A stretch of 44,730 nucleotides of DNA from Paenibacillus ihuae (GCF_001368795.1 NZ_LN831198.1:3702492-3747221), one strand, 5' to 3'; shown: positions 35,468 through 44,434, counted from the stretch's first letter. Notes: generated by a model from the letters alone, not told the origin. Made by a program: numbers and translations.

Positions 35468-35584
35468 AGTTTTGTTAGCGTTACTTCATCGAGTCACTAC
35501 GACAAAACTTACTTCGAAAGCATACACTTAGTTTTGTTAGCGTTACTTCATCGAGTCACTACGACAAAACTTACTTCGAAAGCA
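35468..35584. repeat. Two 55-bp direct repeats (62-bp period) with internal inverted arms
   Basis: Copy 1 is 35468-35522, copy 2 is 35530-35584; the two are identical over 55 bp. Each copy has the arms AGTTTTGT and ACAAAACT enclosing 26 nt, so each can form a hairpin. A partial third copy (CGAAAGCATA) begins at about 35590. The array directly abuts the ribosome binding site of the gene at 35450, so it is transcribed leader or promoter DNA. Confidence 0.9.
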
Positions 35585-35726
35585 CATCACGAAAGCATAT
35601 CCCACTTTTGGTTACGCTTCCACAAAAACTATGCGAAATATCGATAATATTGAATAGGCGGCGAGCAGTTTTTTCTATTATATTATATCCTGTAGTGGAT
35701 TGTGCAAGTTTTATTTGTTAAAATTT

Positions 35727-35764
35727 GAAAAAGCCCCTTCTCCGGCACGCAGATCAAAGGGGCT
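35727..35764 (-). terminator. Terminator of the HxlR regulator gene
   Basis: Minus strand AGCCCCTTTG and GAAGGGGCT arms, loop of about 18 nt, then TTTTTC. Confidence 0.8.
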
Positions 35765-35788
35765 ATCAATAGGACGTTTACGGAGAGA

Positions 35789-36106
35789 CTACTCGACCCA
35801 GCTCTCGGCCCAGGACTGAATCTGCTGCATAACCGGCTCAAGTGCACGGCCTTTAGGCGTTAATTCATACTCAATGCGCACTGGTGTTTCAGGGTACACA
35901 TGTCTAACCAGAATACCTTCGCACTCCAAATCTTTCATTCGTTCAGACAGCATCTTATCGCTCATCGACGGAATCAGGCCGGAAATATCCTTGAAACGCT
36001 TCGGGCCGCTCATCAATGTCTGGATAATAAGTCCATTCCAACGTTTGCCTAAGAAAGAGAAGGCCGTTTCGAATCTCGGGCACATCGTCAGCTGATGTTC
36101 TTCCAT
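35789..36106 (-). CDS. HxlR-family winged-helix transcriptional regulator
   Basis: 105 residues, single HxlR/MarR-like winged helix: CPRFETAFSFLGKRWNGLIIQTL, then FKDISGLIPSMSDKMLSERMKDLECEGIL as recognition region (about residues 38-66). Members respond to redox or electrophile signals in several Bacilli through a conserved N-terminal Cys; here a single Cys is in TMCPRFE. The ATG at 36106 has AGAGGTGAG upstream; a GTG at 36115 is possible but too close to that site. The target genes are unknown; no divergent gene is next to it. Confidence 0.9.
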   Translation of the reverse strand: MEEHQLTMCPRFETAFSFLGKRWNGLIIQTLMSGPKRFKDISGLIPSMSDKMLSERMKDLECEGILVRHVYPETPVRIEYELTPKGRALEPVMQQIQSWAESWVE

Positions 36107-36232
36107 TGTTCTCACCTCTCAGTTGTGAAACTTACGATTAGTTAGTATATATAATTTTAACACATTTAATGCATAATGAACATCGTTTACCAAAAAAAAG
36201 TTCATCAGCCCTACCTTATTATATCCTCGGTG

Positions 36233-36556
36233 TCAATCCCCTGTGCCTTTCTGCGGCTTCCGCTGGGCAATTGCCTCTGTGACCACATACGCCAGGTCAT
36301 CATTGCTGTATAAGGACAGCACGCCAAGGACCGTATCATCAGAAATATAACCTGCCTCTTCCTCAGATACAGTTAGTGCAAGCGCCCGGCTGAGTGCAGC
36401 ATTGCCTTCCTGCTGCGGGTAAGCCTGCAGATAAAGCGCATGCGGGTCAAGCCCGTTGTTCACACACCACTGTGCAAACACAAGGATCATCATTTCCTCA
36501 TCCCGCTTGTAGCTCTCGATGATCTGTTCCTCCATTGATTTGCGGTAATCGTCCAT
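36233..36556 (-). CDS. Small acidic hypothetical protein, cotranscribed with the oxidoreductase
   Basis: 107 residues, soluble, helical-looking, no known domain (EEQIIESYKRDEEMMILVFAQW; LTVSEEEAGYISDDTVLGVL). It has a good AAAGGAG site and starts 25 nt after the Gfo/Idh gene stop, so it is probably the second gene of that unit. The function cannot be told. Confidence 0.65.
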   Translation of the reverse strand: MDDYRKSMEEQIIESYKRDEEMMILVFAQWCVNNGLDPHALYLQAYPQQEGNAALSRALALTVSEEEAGYISDDTVLGVLSLYSNDDLAYVVTEAIAQRKPQKGTGD

Positions 36557-36581
36557 GCCCGTACTCCTTTCAGTTCATCTG

Positions 36582-37517
36582 TCAATCGGCAAGCTCCGCC
36601 GCCAGCTTGTGGCTGGCTAATACGGCGGAAGCAGAAATGCCGCATTGCTTTGGGGTATCCATATTACTTAGAAAATGGTTCACGACGCCGCTGAAGCCCC
36701 TCCGCTCCAGGACCGTATCCCAGCTTCCGAAGCTTTGAGTACGCGGGAGCGAGCCCTTCTCATATAAAGTCGCCCGTTCCATATCGGATACTTCCACCGA
36801 TCTTCCGCTGCCGTGAAGCTCCAGCTTCTCAATGTCGGCTCCGGCATCCCGGACCATGCTGTACATTCCGGTAGCGCCTGAATTCCAGCCTAGCATTCCG
36901 GAAGATTGCAGCAGCCGGCCTTCATTGTCGGAGTTGAGGCTGCTTCTAAGCAGCTCATAATCATCGCCGCACAGCCAGAGCAGCAGATCCAGCATATGAA
37001 TCAGGTCATCATGGATCGTCTCATGGCTGCTGCCCGACTGTAGCTTTGTGCGGTGTTTGACAGCATGGCAATGGCTGATGCCGCCTGCCTTCTCAAGCCA
37101 GGCTTTGGCTGCCGTATACATCGGTGCGAAGCGGCGGTTGAAGCCGACAGCGAGGAGCTGTCCCCTATTCTCTGCCATTTCCGCCATCCGCCGCGATTGT
37201 TCCAAGTCATAAGAAAGAGGTTTATCTACATATACTGCTAACCCGTGCTCCAGGCATTTCGTAACAAGCTCATAATGGGTAGTCGTAGGACTGTGCACGA
37301 ATACGGCATCCAGCTCCCAGGACAGCAGCTCATTCACATCAGTCGTACCCTTGGGGAAACGGTAGGAGCGGACGGCTCCCTGAACTGTGGATTGTGAATG
37401 ACTGAGTACGCCGACAACCTCCGCCTGATCATGGCGGGAGAGCAGCGGCAAATACACTTTACGGGCAATATCGCCGATCCCGATCATCGCCACTCTTTTA
37501 CGTACAGGAGTATTCAT
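36582..37517 (-). CDS. Gfo/Idh/MocA-family oxidoreductase
   Basis: 311 residues. N-terminal Rossmann fold with the NAD(P) motif VAMIGIGDIARKVYLPLL (GxGxxA) and the family EKP-like motif as VDKPLSYDLEQ (about residue 97). The C-terminal substrate-binding domain has HDDLIHMLDLLLWLCG. The protein is shorter than many family members (about 340), mainly at the C-terminus. The substrate, likely a sugar or cyclitol derivative, cannot be assigned. The gene is divergent from the TVP38 gene with about 135 nt between. Confidence 0.9.
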   Translation of the reverse strand: MNTPVRKRVAMIGIGDIARKVYLPLLSRHDQAEVVGVLSHSQSTVQGAVRSYRFPKGTTDVNELLSWELDAVFVHSPTTTHYELVTKCLEHGLAVYVDKPLSYDLEQSRRMAEMAENRGQLLAVGFNRRFAPMYTAAKAWLEKAGGISHCHAVKHRTKLQSGSSHETIHDDLIHMLDLLLWLCGDDYELLRSSLNSDNEGRLLQSSGMLGWNSGATGMYSMVRDAGADIEKLELHGSGRSVEVSDMERATLYEKGSLPRTQSFGSWDTVLERRGFSGVVNHFLSNMDTPKQCGISASAVLASHKLAAELAD

Positions 37518-37652
37518 AGCGTATCTTCCTTTACATCTTGTCTTATAGATGTATTATACCGTGACATCCCGCTGGGACAATGATCTTTGCTTCATTAATT
37601 ACTTTTTTTTCAGTATGATGAGAAGAACAGGTTAAGAAAGGGCATAGTAAAA

Positions 37653-38273
37653 ATGAGAAAATGGCTCACAGTAACGCTTTATGTTTCGGGTATTATTCTT
37701 GCGTTTATCTACAGATATGATCTGCTGGACTGGCTGCGTGAGGACCATAGCCCCCTTCTATCCCTGCTGGCCGCAACGGTGCTGGCATTGTTTCCGGTCC
37801 TGCCTTATAAATTAATCATTGGATTGTTCGGCTATGCATATGGGAGTCTCGCCGGAGCGCTGATTTGCTGGAGTGCAACAACTCTTGCTGCAGCGATAAT
37901 GTATGGACTCGTTAAATATTTGTTTCAAAACCAAGCCAGGACCTATCTCGCTTCCGTACCTGCGCTGGAAAAATTCACATCCGCCGTCCAGCGGCGTCCG
38001 TTCGCTTCCATTATCCTGGCCCGGCTTGCTCCGGTTGTGCCGCAGACCGCAGTAAATATCTATGCCGGTGCCGCCGGCTTGCCCTTTTGGAGCTATCTCG
38101 CCGCTTCCGGACTCGGTAAAATCCCTGGTATCACACTCTACGCGTATCTCGGAGGCCAGTTATTCCAGCATCCGCGGAGCGCTGCTATCGCAGTAGTACT
38201 TTATGCCGCTGTGCTCTTGCTGGCCGGGTTGTCTCTGCGCCCGCGTGCAACCGGTGGAACAAAAGGCCGATAA
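37653..38273 (+). CDS. TVP38/TMEM64-family membrane protein (DedA superfamily)
   Basis: 206 residues with about five hydrophobic segments. The SNARE-associated/DedA domain has KLIIGLFGYAYGSLAGALICW near residue 55, the conserved SIILARLAPVVPQTAVN region near 120 and the G-x-x-x-G pattern GLGKIPGITLYAYLGG near 155. Members act in membrane homeostasis, some as lipid flippases; no specific role is inferable here. Start at 37653 with AAGAAAGGG upstream. Confidence 0.9.
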   Translation: MRKWLTVTLYVSGIILAFIYRYDLLDWLREDHSPLLSLLAATVLALFPVLPYKLIIGLFGYAYGSLAGALICWSATTLAAAIMYGLVKYLFQNQARTYLASVPALEKFTSAVQRRPFASIILARLAPVVPQTAVNIYAGAAGLPFWSYLAASGLGKIPGITLYAYLGGQLFQHPRSAAIAVVLYAAVLLLAGLSLRPRATGGTKGR

Positions 38274-38371
38274 AGTGCTAACGGACGGTGCTGGCAGACA
38301 GCGCCTCTTTGCTTTATAATTAAATTGAATTGTGATCTATTTAATTGCATTCTACGGATGGAGGGATATTT

Positions 38372-39358
38372 ATGAGTGATGTTCAGTCTGACAATATAGG
38401 CTTCAAAACGGAAAAAGCGACCTTTGCAGGTGGATGTTTCTGGTGTATGGTATCCCCTTTTGAAGATTTACCGGGAATTGAAGGGATCATTTCCGGATAT
38501 ACAGGCGGACATACGGTTAATCCCACCTATCAGGAGGTTTGCTCGGAGACGACCGGGCATGTCGAAGCGGTTCAGATTACGTTTAACCCGGATATTTTCC
38601 CGTACAGCAAGCTGATTGAGCTGTTCTGGCAGCAAATTGACCCTACCGATGCCGGCGGCCAGTTTCATGACCGCGGAACTTCATACGGCACGGCAATCTT
38701 CTATCATTCTGAAGAACAGCGGCTCGAAGCAGAAGCCTCCAAAGCTGCGCTTGCAGCAAGCGGACGATTCTCAGCACCGATTGTGACACCGATTCTTCCA
38801 GCTAAACCATTCTATCCTGCTGAAGAATATCATCAGGATTATCATCATAAGAATCCCGGACATTACAAACGTTACCGGAAGGGCTCCGGCCGGGAAGCCT
38901 TCATCGAAAGCCACTGGAAGCATAAGGAAGATAAACAGAGCCTCAAGGAGCGGCTAACCCCACTGCAATATGAAGTAACTCAGAATAGTGCTACCGAGTC
39001 GCCGTTCCGCAATGAATTCTGGGATCATCATGGCGACGGCATCTATGTGGACATCGTCTCCGGTGAGCCCCTGTTCAGCTCCCAGGATAAGTATGATTCC
39101 GGCTGCGGCTGGCCAAGCTTTACCCGCCCGATCCGCGACTATGCGGTGAAAGAAAAAACAGATCTCAGCCACCTGATGATCCGCACCGAAGTACGCAGCA
39201 AAACTGCCGATTCGCATCTCGGTCATGTATTTAACGACGGCCCCGGCGAGAACGGCCTGCGCTATTGCATCAATTCAGCGGCACTGCGGTTCGTACCCAA
39301 AGAGGATCTGGAAAAAGAGGGCTATGGCGAGTACCAAGTGCTTTTCCAGCATGCATAA
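38372..39358 (+). CDS. msrAB: Bifunctional peptide methionine sulfoxide reductase MsrA-MsrB
   Basis: About 328 residues, fusion of both stereospecific reductases. MsrA (about 15-165): catalytic Cys in [38 protein letters not shown]. MsrB (about 195-320): [30 protein letters not shown] and the catalytic Cys in [12 protein letters not shown]. The metal-binding CxxC pairs of many MsrB proteins are absent; only DSGCGW carries a Cys. Start at 38372 with GGAGGG upstream. Cytoplasmic repair of oxidised methionine; free-standing transcription unit. Confidence 0.96.
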   Translation: MSDVQSDNIGFKTEKATFAGGCFWCMVSPFEDLPGIEGIISGYTGGHTVNPTYQEVCSETTGHVEAVQITFNPDIFPYSKLIELFWQQIDPTDAGGQFHDRGTSYGTAIFYHSEEQRLEAEASKAALAASGRFSAPIVTPILPAKPFYPAEEYHQDYHHKNPGHYKRYRKGSGREAFIESHWKHKEDKQSLKERLTPLQYEVTQNSATESPFRNEFWDHHGDGIYVDIVSGEPLFSSQDKYDSGCGWPSFTRPIRDYAVKEKTDLSHLMIRTEVRSKTADSHLGHVFNDGPGENGLRYCINSAALRFVPKEDLEKEGYGEYQVLFQHA

Positions 39359-39382
39359 GCTATAACGCCCCTTTCACACCAC

Positions 39383-39427
39383 AAAGCCTCCAGTCCGTGA
39401 TTATACGGAATTGGAGGCTTTATTATT
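39383..39427 (+). terminator. Bidirectional terminator between msrAB and the GNAT gene
   Basis: AAAGCCTCCA and TGGAGGCTTT with further pairing (TCCGT and ACGGA), followed by TATTATT on the + strand and by T-rich sequence on the minus strand. Confidence 0.85.
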
Positions 39428-39437
39428 ACGAATTGCT

Positions 39438-39845
39438 TTACAGCAGCATCCCCATACCCGGTGCATCAGCGGCTCTTATCTCAAAACCGAATTGTTCATA
39501 AAAGCCGGCTTTGCCGCTTGCGGCGGACAACTGAATCCACCGTACACCCTTGGCTCTGCAATGGCCGATTAAATGTTCCATCACAGCCTTACCGACCCCT
39601 TGGCCCTGACAATCCGGCAATACAATCACATCACAGATGATGCACTGGATCACACCATCCGAAACAATTCTGCCGGAAGCGATGAGCTTCTCCTGCTCAT
39701 ACACGGATACGAAATACCAGCTGTTTCTAACGGCTTCCTGCAGCATTTCTCTCGTCCACAGCTCTTCAGCATTCCAGCCGGTCGATTGAAACAGATTATA
39801 ATAATCATTGCTGTCCGGAAGTTCCGTCCGAAAAGAATAAATCAC
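39438..39845 (-). CDS. GNAT-family N-acetyltransferase
   Basis: 135 residues. Acetyl-CoA-binding motif A is VLPDCQGQGVGKAVMEHLIGHCR (Q-x-x-G-x-G) near residue 82, with motif B sequence GKAGFYEQFGFEIR near the end. A GTG at 39845 is likely the start (GGGGG 7 nt upstream). The acceptor substrate is not predictable. It ends at the shared terminator; the next gene upstream on this strand (DUF4349 lipoprotein) ends 31 nt earlier, so cotranscription is possible. Confidence 0.9.
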   Translation of the reverse strand: MIYSFRTELPDSNDYYNLFQSTGWNAEELWTREMLQEAVRNSWYFVSVYEQEKLIASGRIVSDGVIQCIICDVIVLPDCQGQGVGKAVMEHLIGHCRAKGVRWIQLSAASGKAGFYEQFGFEIRAADAPGMGMLL

Positions 39846-39875
39846 TACGATTCCCCCACTTCTATATACAGCGTA

Positions 39876-41012
39876 TCAACCTTTATTCTCTGTCTCTTTC
39901 CCGGTTTCCTCTGCGGGTGGAGCATCACCATGTATTTCTTCTCCACCGTCCCGGCCAGGCAATTCCCGGTTCTGCGCACGATTAGCCGCCCGGATCCGCT
40001 GCAGATAATCGCCATCACGCCGCTTCAACTTTTTCCGCAGCCACAGCACGATAACAAGAATGATTCCCGCGACAATCAGGATAGGAAGTGCAGCCGCCAA
40101 GAAAACGAACAGCCACTGGAACATGACGGACAAGGCATGCAGACTGCTCGTCAGCGCATCGGAAGCCCGCGTCAGCAGCGGCCCCTGTTCTTTTTGCTGG
40201 ATATCCGCGATACTCTTGTCGGTCTGATAGAGCCGCAGCTCCACCGTTGAGAACGATACATTCTGATCAATATAACGCATTCTGCCTTTAATCTGCTCGA
40301 TTTCCTCCTGAATTGCACCAAGCTGATTGGCAAAAGCCACGAGATCCGCGGATTTGGTCGCTTTTTTCATAAATTCAATATATTGGCTCTCCATCAGCTG
40401 TTTGGCTTTTAGCCGCGACTCCAGATCCACGTATTCTTCCGACACATCCTGGCCTTCGATATTCCGCTGAATCCCCTCATTTTTGATCTTCTCCAAATTA
40501 TTTAGAAAAGGTGAAAATCCGGTCGCAGGAACCTTCATAATAAAGGTCCCGCCTTTTTCGTATTCGGACATGCTCTCCGTGAATCCAATGATATATCCGC
40601 CGGCCAGCGTAATCATATTCCGCACTTCAGATTGTGCAGCAGCATAATCTTCGACTTCCATAGTGAGGTTTGCCTTATAAATCAGCTTCTTATTCAGCCC
40701 CGCTACCACATCGGTACCGGTTAAACCCGCCCCTGCGTCTGCCGTCTGCTCTGTATTAGGACTCTTGACTGCCATTCCTTTAGTTCCGGGGGCAGCATTA
40801 GCATCAGCTGAGCTTGCGGTTGTACCAACTTCAACGGCAGCTGGTGCTGCTTCCTCCGCAGGTGCATTCGCTGCTGCTTGATCTGCCTTCATGTTGGTTG
40901 TGCTGGCTGAATTAGCTGCCGAATTATCATTACTAGAACCACAGCCTGCCAGTACAACCGCCAAAACCAATAATCCCAACAAGTAATACAGACCCCATTT
41001 TCGCATTCTCAT
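39876..41012 (-). CDS. DUF4349 domain lipoprotein
   Basis: 378 residues. Signal peptide with lipobox VVLAGC, then a long Ala/Asn-rich linker (about 25-110). The DUF4349 domain (about 115-290) begins KLIYKANLTMEVEDY and includes a coiled-coil segment around YVDLESRLKAKQLMESQYIEFM and QLGAIQEEIEQIKGRMRYIDQ. A TM helix at about 315-337 (ALPILIVAGIILVIVLWL) precedes a basic, then Glu/Lys-rich tail. It is predicted to be lipid-anchored outside and to cross the membrane once. The family function is unknown. Confidence 0.88.
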   Translation of the reverse strand: MRMRKWGLYYLLGLLVLAVVLAGCGSSNDNSAANSASTTNMKADQAAANAPAEEAAPAAVEVGTTASSADANAAPGTKGMAVKSPNTEQTADAGAGLTGTDVVAGLNKKLIYKANLTMEVEDYAAAQSEVRNMITLAGGYIIGFTESMSEYEKGGTFIMKVPATGFSPFLNNLEKIKNEGIQRNIEGQDVSEEYVDLESRLKAKQLMESQYIEFMKKATKSADLVAFANQLGAIQEEIEQIKGRMRYIDQNVSFSTVELRLYQTDKSIADIQQKEQGPLLTRASDALTSSLHALSVMFQWLFVFLAAALPILIVAGIILVIVLWLRKKLKRRDGDYLQRIRAANRAQNRELPGRDGGEEIHGDAPPAEETGKETENKG

Positions 41013-41193
41013 TCCTCCAAAAGTGTAGTGGACATCCTGTTTCTTTTGTAATAACAGTTCCGACGGTTACCTTTTGTCTATTTATGTGATAATCCGCCTA
41101 ACCCTTTGACGTTCCAGATGCTGGAAGGTTGCAGGAGAAACTGTGGATCCGAAGCCTTTTTTGAGCCTTTTTTTCCAAAATTAACAATCCGGA

Positions 41194-41233
41194 CAAAAAA
41201 ACAGGAACATTCAGCGGCTGAACATTCCTGTTT
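41194..41233 (-). terminator. Strong terminator-like hairpin without an assigned minus-strand gene
   Basis: Minus strand AAACAGGAATGTTCAGC and GCTGAATGTTCCTGTTT form a 17-bp stem with a very short loop, followed by TTTTT. No convincing coding gene lies upstream on that strand before 41400. On the + strand no T-run follows. Confidence 0.65.
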
Positions 41234-41414
41234 GCGAATTCCCTTTATATTTGCTACAATTATTATGTCTGAAAAAGGCAAGAAACCCCAAATACCCTTT
41301 GTTCATAAGAATAAGGGTAAGGTTCTGTTCGGACAAGCTCCACCTTGACTGAACAGAGCAGCGCTAACTTGCACTGAGCATATTACCAATCTACTATAAG
41401 GGGAGGTGACCCTC

Positions 41415-41567
41415 ATGGCAAAAGACGTACTGTGTGCAGTGAACTCTTGCACCTACTGGGCTGAAGAGAACAAATGTAATGCTGAATCCATTTTTGTAGC
41501 TTATCACAGCTCCAAGGAGCCTACGCAATCTGAAGAAACAGATTGCAAAACATTCGAAAGTAAATAA
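41415..41567 (+). CDS. DUF1540 small cysteine-rich protein
   Basis: 50 residues. Cys pattern: VLCAVNSCTYW, NKCNAESI, then a spaced TDCKTF, which matches DUF1540 (C-x5-C-x8-C, then a late Cys), a small family widespread in sporeforming Bacillota. The function is unknown; metal binding is likely from the four cysteines. The start is clear: AGGGGAGGTGACC precedes the ATG. A terminator follows 8 nt after the stop, so it is a single-gene unit. Confidence 0.88.
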   Translation: MAKDVLCAVNSCTYWAEENKCNAESIFVAYHSSKEPTQSEETDCKTFESK

Positions 41568-41574
41568 GTGACTC

Positions 41575-41606
41575 AGAAGGGACCCTCCACGGTTCCTTCT
41601 TTTCTG
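41575..41606 (+). terminator. Terminator of the DUF1540 gene
   Basis: AGAAGGGACC, CTCCAC, GGTTCCTTCT (one G-T pair), then TTTCTGTTTC. Confidence 0.8.
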
Positions 41607-41712
41607 TTTCTCATTCTATCAAGAATGAGAATTATTATCAAGTGTTTACATGAAAAAATCTGTAACAACGCTGCTGCAGGAATGTGGTGGCGTTTTATAT
41701 TGCCTGTAAGTT

Positions 41713-41748
41713 GAAAAACCAGCCGGGGGAATCCCTTCCCCAGGCTGG
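41713..41748 (-). terminator. Terminator of metE
   Basis: Minus strand CCAGCCTGGGGAA and TTCCCCCGGCTGG with a GGGA loop, followed by TTTTTC. Confidence 0.88.
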
Positions 41749-41756
41749 CCGGCCGG

Positions 41757-44048
41757 TTATAATCTGGCTTCCTTCCTAATAATCTCTGCCGCCTGAACCA
41801 TGTTGCGTAAGGCAGCTCCGGTTTCCTCCCACCCTCTTGTCTTCAGCCCGCAGTCCGGATTGATCCAGAACTGCTCGGCATCCAGCACGCGCAAAGCCCG
41901 TTCAATGCTCACTGTCATTTCCTTCACGTTCGGCACACGCGGACTATGGATATCATATACGCCTAGTCCGATCCCTTTATCATATTCCTGCTCTTCAAAG
42001 CTGACGATCAGCTCCCCGTGACTGCGTGAGGTTTCAATGGAGATGACATCCGCGTCCATCGCCGAGATCGATCCGATCATGTCATTGAAATCACTGTAGC
42101 ACATATGGGTATGAATTTGCGTCGTAGCCTTCACCGGGTTCGTAGCGATCCGGAACGATCTGACAGCCCAGTTCAAATACTGCTCATGGTCTTCCGCCTT
42201 CAGCGGCAGCCCCTCGCGGATGGCCGGCTCGTCCACCTGGATCATTTCGATTCCGGCCTGCTCCAGCGCCTGCACCTCATGCCGGAGGGCGAGCGCAATC
42301 TGCTTCGCTACCGCCTCGCGGCTCAGATCATCCCGCACGAAGGACCAGTTGAGAATGGTCACCGGCCCGGTCAGCATCCCTTTAACCGGCAGCTTCGTCA
42401 AGGACTGGGCATAGACACTTTCCTTGACCGTCATCGGTTCAATGAAGGCGACATCGGCATAAATGACCGGCGGCTTCACGCAGCGTGAGCCATAGGACTG
42501 TACCCAGCCGCCTTTGGTAAAGAGATATCCGGCCAGCTTCTCGCCGAAGAACTCTACCATATCCGTCCGTTCAAACTCTCCGTGCACCAGCACATCAAGC
42601 CCAAGCTCCTCCTGAAAAGCGATGGCATCCGCAATCTGCTGGCGGACAAAGCCGTCATACCGCTCCTGGTTCCACACGCCTTTGCGCCATTTGAGCCGGG
42701 CCTGGCGCACCTCAGCCGTCTGCGGGAAGCTGCCGATGGTCGTTGTCGGCAGAAGCGGCAGCTGCCACTTCTCGCGTTGCACCTTCAGCCGCTCTGCATA
42801 CGGCAGGCTGCGGCTGTCCGGAAGCTGCTGCAGCGCGCGGACCTGCTCCGCTACATCCTGGCGCCCGCGTTCCGGCAGCGTGCGGAAGATCGCCAGCGCC
42901 TCACGGCTTTCAGCCAGTGCTGCTGCATAGCTGTCCTGCTCATCCCCGGCTGCGGCGGCGATTAGGCTCATCTCCGCCAGCTTTTCATCCGCGAAGGCAA
43001 GGGCATTCTTCACTGTGCTCTTCAACCGGTCTTCACCCTGTACCGATACAGGCACATGCAGCAGACTGCAGGAAGGCTGCAGAATCAGCCGGCTGGCCGG
43101 CACATGGGTGCTCAGCTGGCTGACCAGTTCCAGCTTGGCATCGGCATCGCTGCGCCAGATGTTGCGTCCGTCAATAATGCCAGCGAAGAGCCATTTATCC
43201 TCCGGCCAGCCCAGCCGCCGGATCGACTCCAGATTGGCGCCGCCGTCATGAACGAAATCAAGGCCGATACCTTGTACGGGTAGGTTCAGCAGGGCTTCCA
43301 GCGGCTCTGCGGCTTCAAAATAAGTCTGGAGCAGCAGCTTAAGCCCCGGCACCTCTGCGGCGATTCTGCTGTAAATGGACTCCAGCAGCGTGATATCTTC
43401 AGTAGTCAGCCCTGTTACAACCGCAGGCTCATCGATTTGTACCCAGGCTACACCCTCCTGCTGCAATTCCTGCAGCAGCTGCACATAGACAGGCAGGAAA
43501 CGCTCTGCAACCAGCCGAATATCCGCCGCCGGGAACCCTTTGGATAATTTAAGGAAGGTATAGAGCCCGGTAATAACAGGTTTGCCCTCGATGCCCGCCT
43601 GCTCCTTGGCGAACCGGTATGCGGCAAGCGGCTTGTTGGCTGTCAGGCGAGGGGGCTGGTCCCCGATCTCAGGTACGATGTAGTGATAATTCGTATTAAA
43701 CCATTTGGTCATTTCGCAGGCGGTCGCTCCGGTATTGCCGCGTGCCATGGCGAAATAAAGATCAAGGGAGACCTCGCCTCCGTCATAACCATAACGCGGC
43801 GGGATAATGCCGAACATGGCGGCCGTATCGAGCACATGATCATAGAACGTGAAATCATTGACCGGGATCAGCGTGATGCCTGCCTCCTGCTGTGTTTTAA
43901 GATGCTGAAGCTGAAGTCCGGCCATTTCTGTGCGGAAGACCTCCTCACTGATTTTACCGCCCCAATACGCTTCAAGCAGCTTCTTCCATTCCCGGTTTCT
44001 GCCGATTCTCGGATACCCGAGACTGCTCGTTGTAATCTTGTTAGCCAT
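41757..44048 (-). CDS. metE: Cobalamin-independent methionine synthase MetE
   Basis: 763 residues. Transfers the methyl group of 5-methyltetrahydropteroyl-triglutamate to homocysteine. N-terminal domain starts SSLGYPRIGRNREWKK. The C-terminal catalytic domain has TTTIGSFPQTAEVR, VHGEFERTDMVEFFGE, MLTGPVTILNWSFVRDD, IQVDEPAIREGLPL and the zinc ligands within IHTHMCYSDF (His, Cys) and NPDCGLKTRGW (Cys). Start at 44048 with AGGAGTGAG. A cobalamin riboswitch in its leader means it should be shut off when B12 is available, when a B12-dependent MetH can take over. It needs zinc, whose uptake genes are at the other end of the window. Confidence 0.98.
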   Translation of the reverse strand: MANKITTSSLGYPRIGRNREWKKLLEAYWGGKISEEVFRTEMAGLQLQHLKTQQEAGITLIPVNDFTFYDHVLDTAAMFGIIPPRYGYDGGEVSLDLYFAMARGNTGATACEMTKWFNTNYHYIVPEIGDQPPRLTANKPLAAYRFAKEQAGIEGKPVITGLYTFLKLSKGFPAADIRLVAERFLPVYVQLLQELQQEGVAWVQIDEPAVVTGLTTEDITLLESIYSRIAAEVPGLKLLLQTYFEAAEPLEALLNLPVQGIGLDFVHDGGANLESIRRLGWPEDKWLFAGIIDGRNIWRSDADAKLELVSQLSTHVPASRLILQPSCSLLHVPVSVQGEDRLKSTVKNALAFADEKLAEMSLIAAAAGDEQDSYAAALAESREALAIFRTLPERGRQDVAEQVRALQQLPDSRSLPYAERLKVQREKWQLPLLPTTTIGSFPQTAEVRQARLKWRKGVWNQERYDGFVRQQIADAIAFQEELGLDVLVHGEFERTDMVEFFGEKLAGYLFTKGGWVQSYGSRCVKPPVIYADVAFIEPMTVKESVYAQSLTKLPVKGMLTGPVTILNWSFVRDDLSREAVAKQIALALRHEVQALEQAGIEMIQVDEPAIREGLPLKAEDHEQYLNWAVRSFRIATNPVKATTQIHTHMCYSDFNDMIGSISAMDADVISIETSRSHGELIVSFEEQEYDKGIGLGVYDIHSPRVPNVKEMTVSIERALRVLDAEQFWINPDCGLKTRGWEETGAALRNMVQAAEIIRKEARL

Positions 44049-44109
44049 TTTGTCTCACTCCTATTTTAGAATAAACATATAAATATCGTTGTTATATGCT
44101 GTATTGAAA

Positions 44110-44275
44110 TCATGAGGCAAGCGCCTGGCTTTCGTGTTCTGCCGCTGCCCGCTTTCCTAATCTGATGCCATCATACTGAATCACAGGGGGCAGCCGCAAC
44201 AGATTCCGGGCTTTCCAGCTATACACATTCCCTATAGCAGATGCCGCAAGGAACTTCGCACTGATGCTTATGCAG
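44110..44275 (-). ncRNA. Cobalamin (B12) riboswitch upstream of metE
   Basis: Read on the minus strand, the conserved blocks of the B12 aptamer occur in order: GTTCCTTGCGGCATC (44240-44254), TATAGGGAATGTG (44224-44236), GGCTGCCCCCTGTGA (44181-44195), GGCATCAGATTAGGAAAGC (about 44147-44169) and the B12 box AAAGCCAGGCGCTTGCCT (44116-44133). The order and spacing match the family; the exact ends are estimates. No clear terminator lies between it and the ATG, so translational control is more likely. Ligand binding should repress metE. Confidence 0.85.
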
Positions 44276-44346
44276 CATAATCTCCCGAACTTCCCCCTCA
44301 CGATTTCCACTCCAAAAGACCGGAAACAACGGAGAGAACGCACAGA

Positions 44347-44387
44347 AACGGCAATACCTTCCCTTAAGCGGGAGGCACTGCCGTTCC
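44347..44387 (-). terminator. Terminator of uppP
   Basis: Minus strand AACGGCAGTGCCTCCCG and GGGAAGGTATTGCCGTT, one or two mismatches, followed by TCTG. Placed about 50 nt past the uppP stop and upstream of the B12 riboswitch. Confidence 0.7.
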
Positions 44388-44434
44388 AATATACTGGCTA
44401 TAAATTAGGTTTATGGGTACATTCGGTCCGCTGC

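Noticed and set aside
35468..35584. CRISPR-like direct repeats
   Set aside because: Only two copies with a 7-nt gap, 55 bp long and no spacers of CRISPR size or cas genes.
41078..41348. Short ORFs on both strands (67 and 80 codons)
   Set aside because: Both overlap the 17-bp stem hairpin and lack ribosome binding sites.
44110..44343. 77-codon minus-strand ORF upstream of metE
   Set aside because: It coincides with the cobalamin riboswitch and uppP terminator; its codons are explained by RNA structure conservation.
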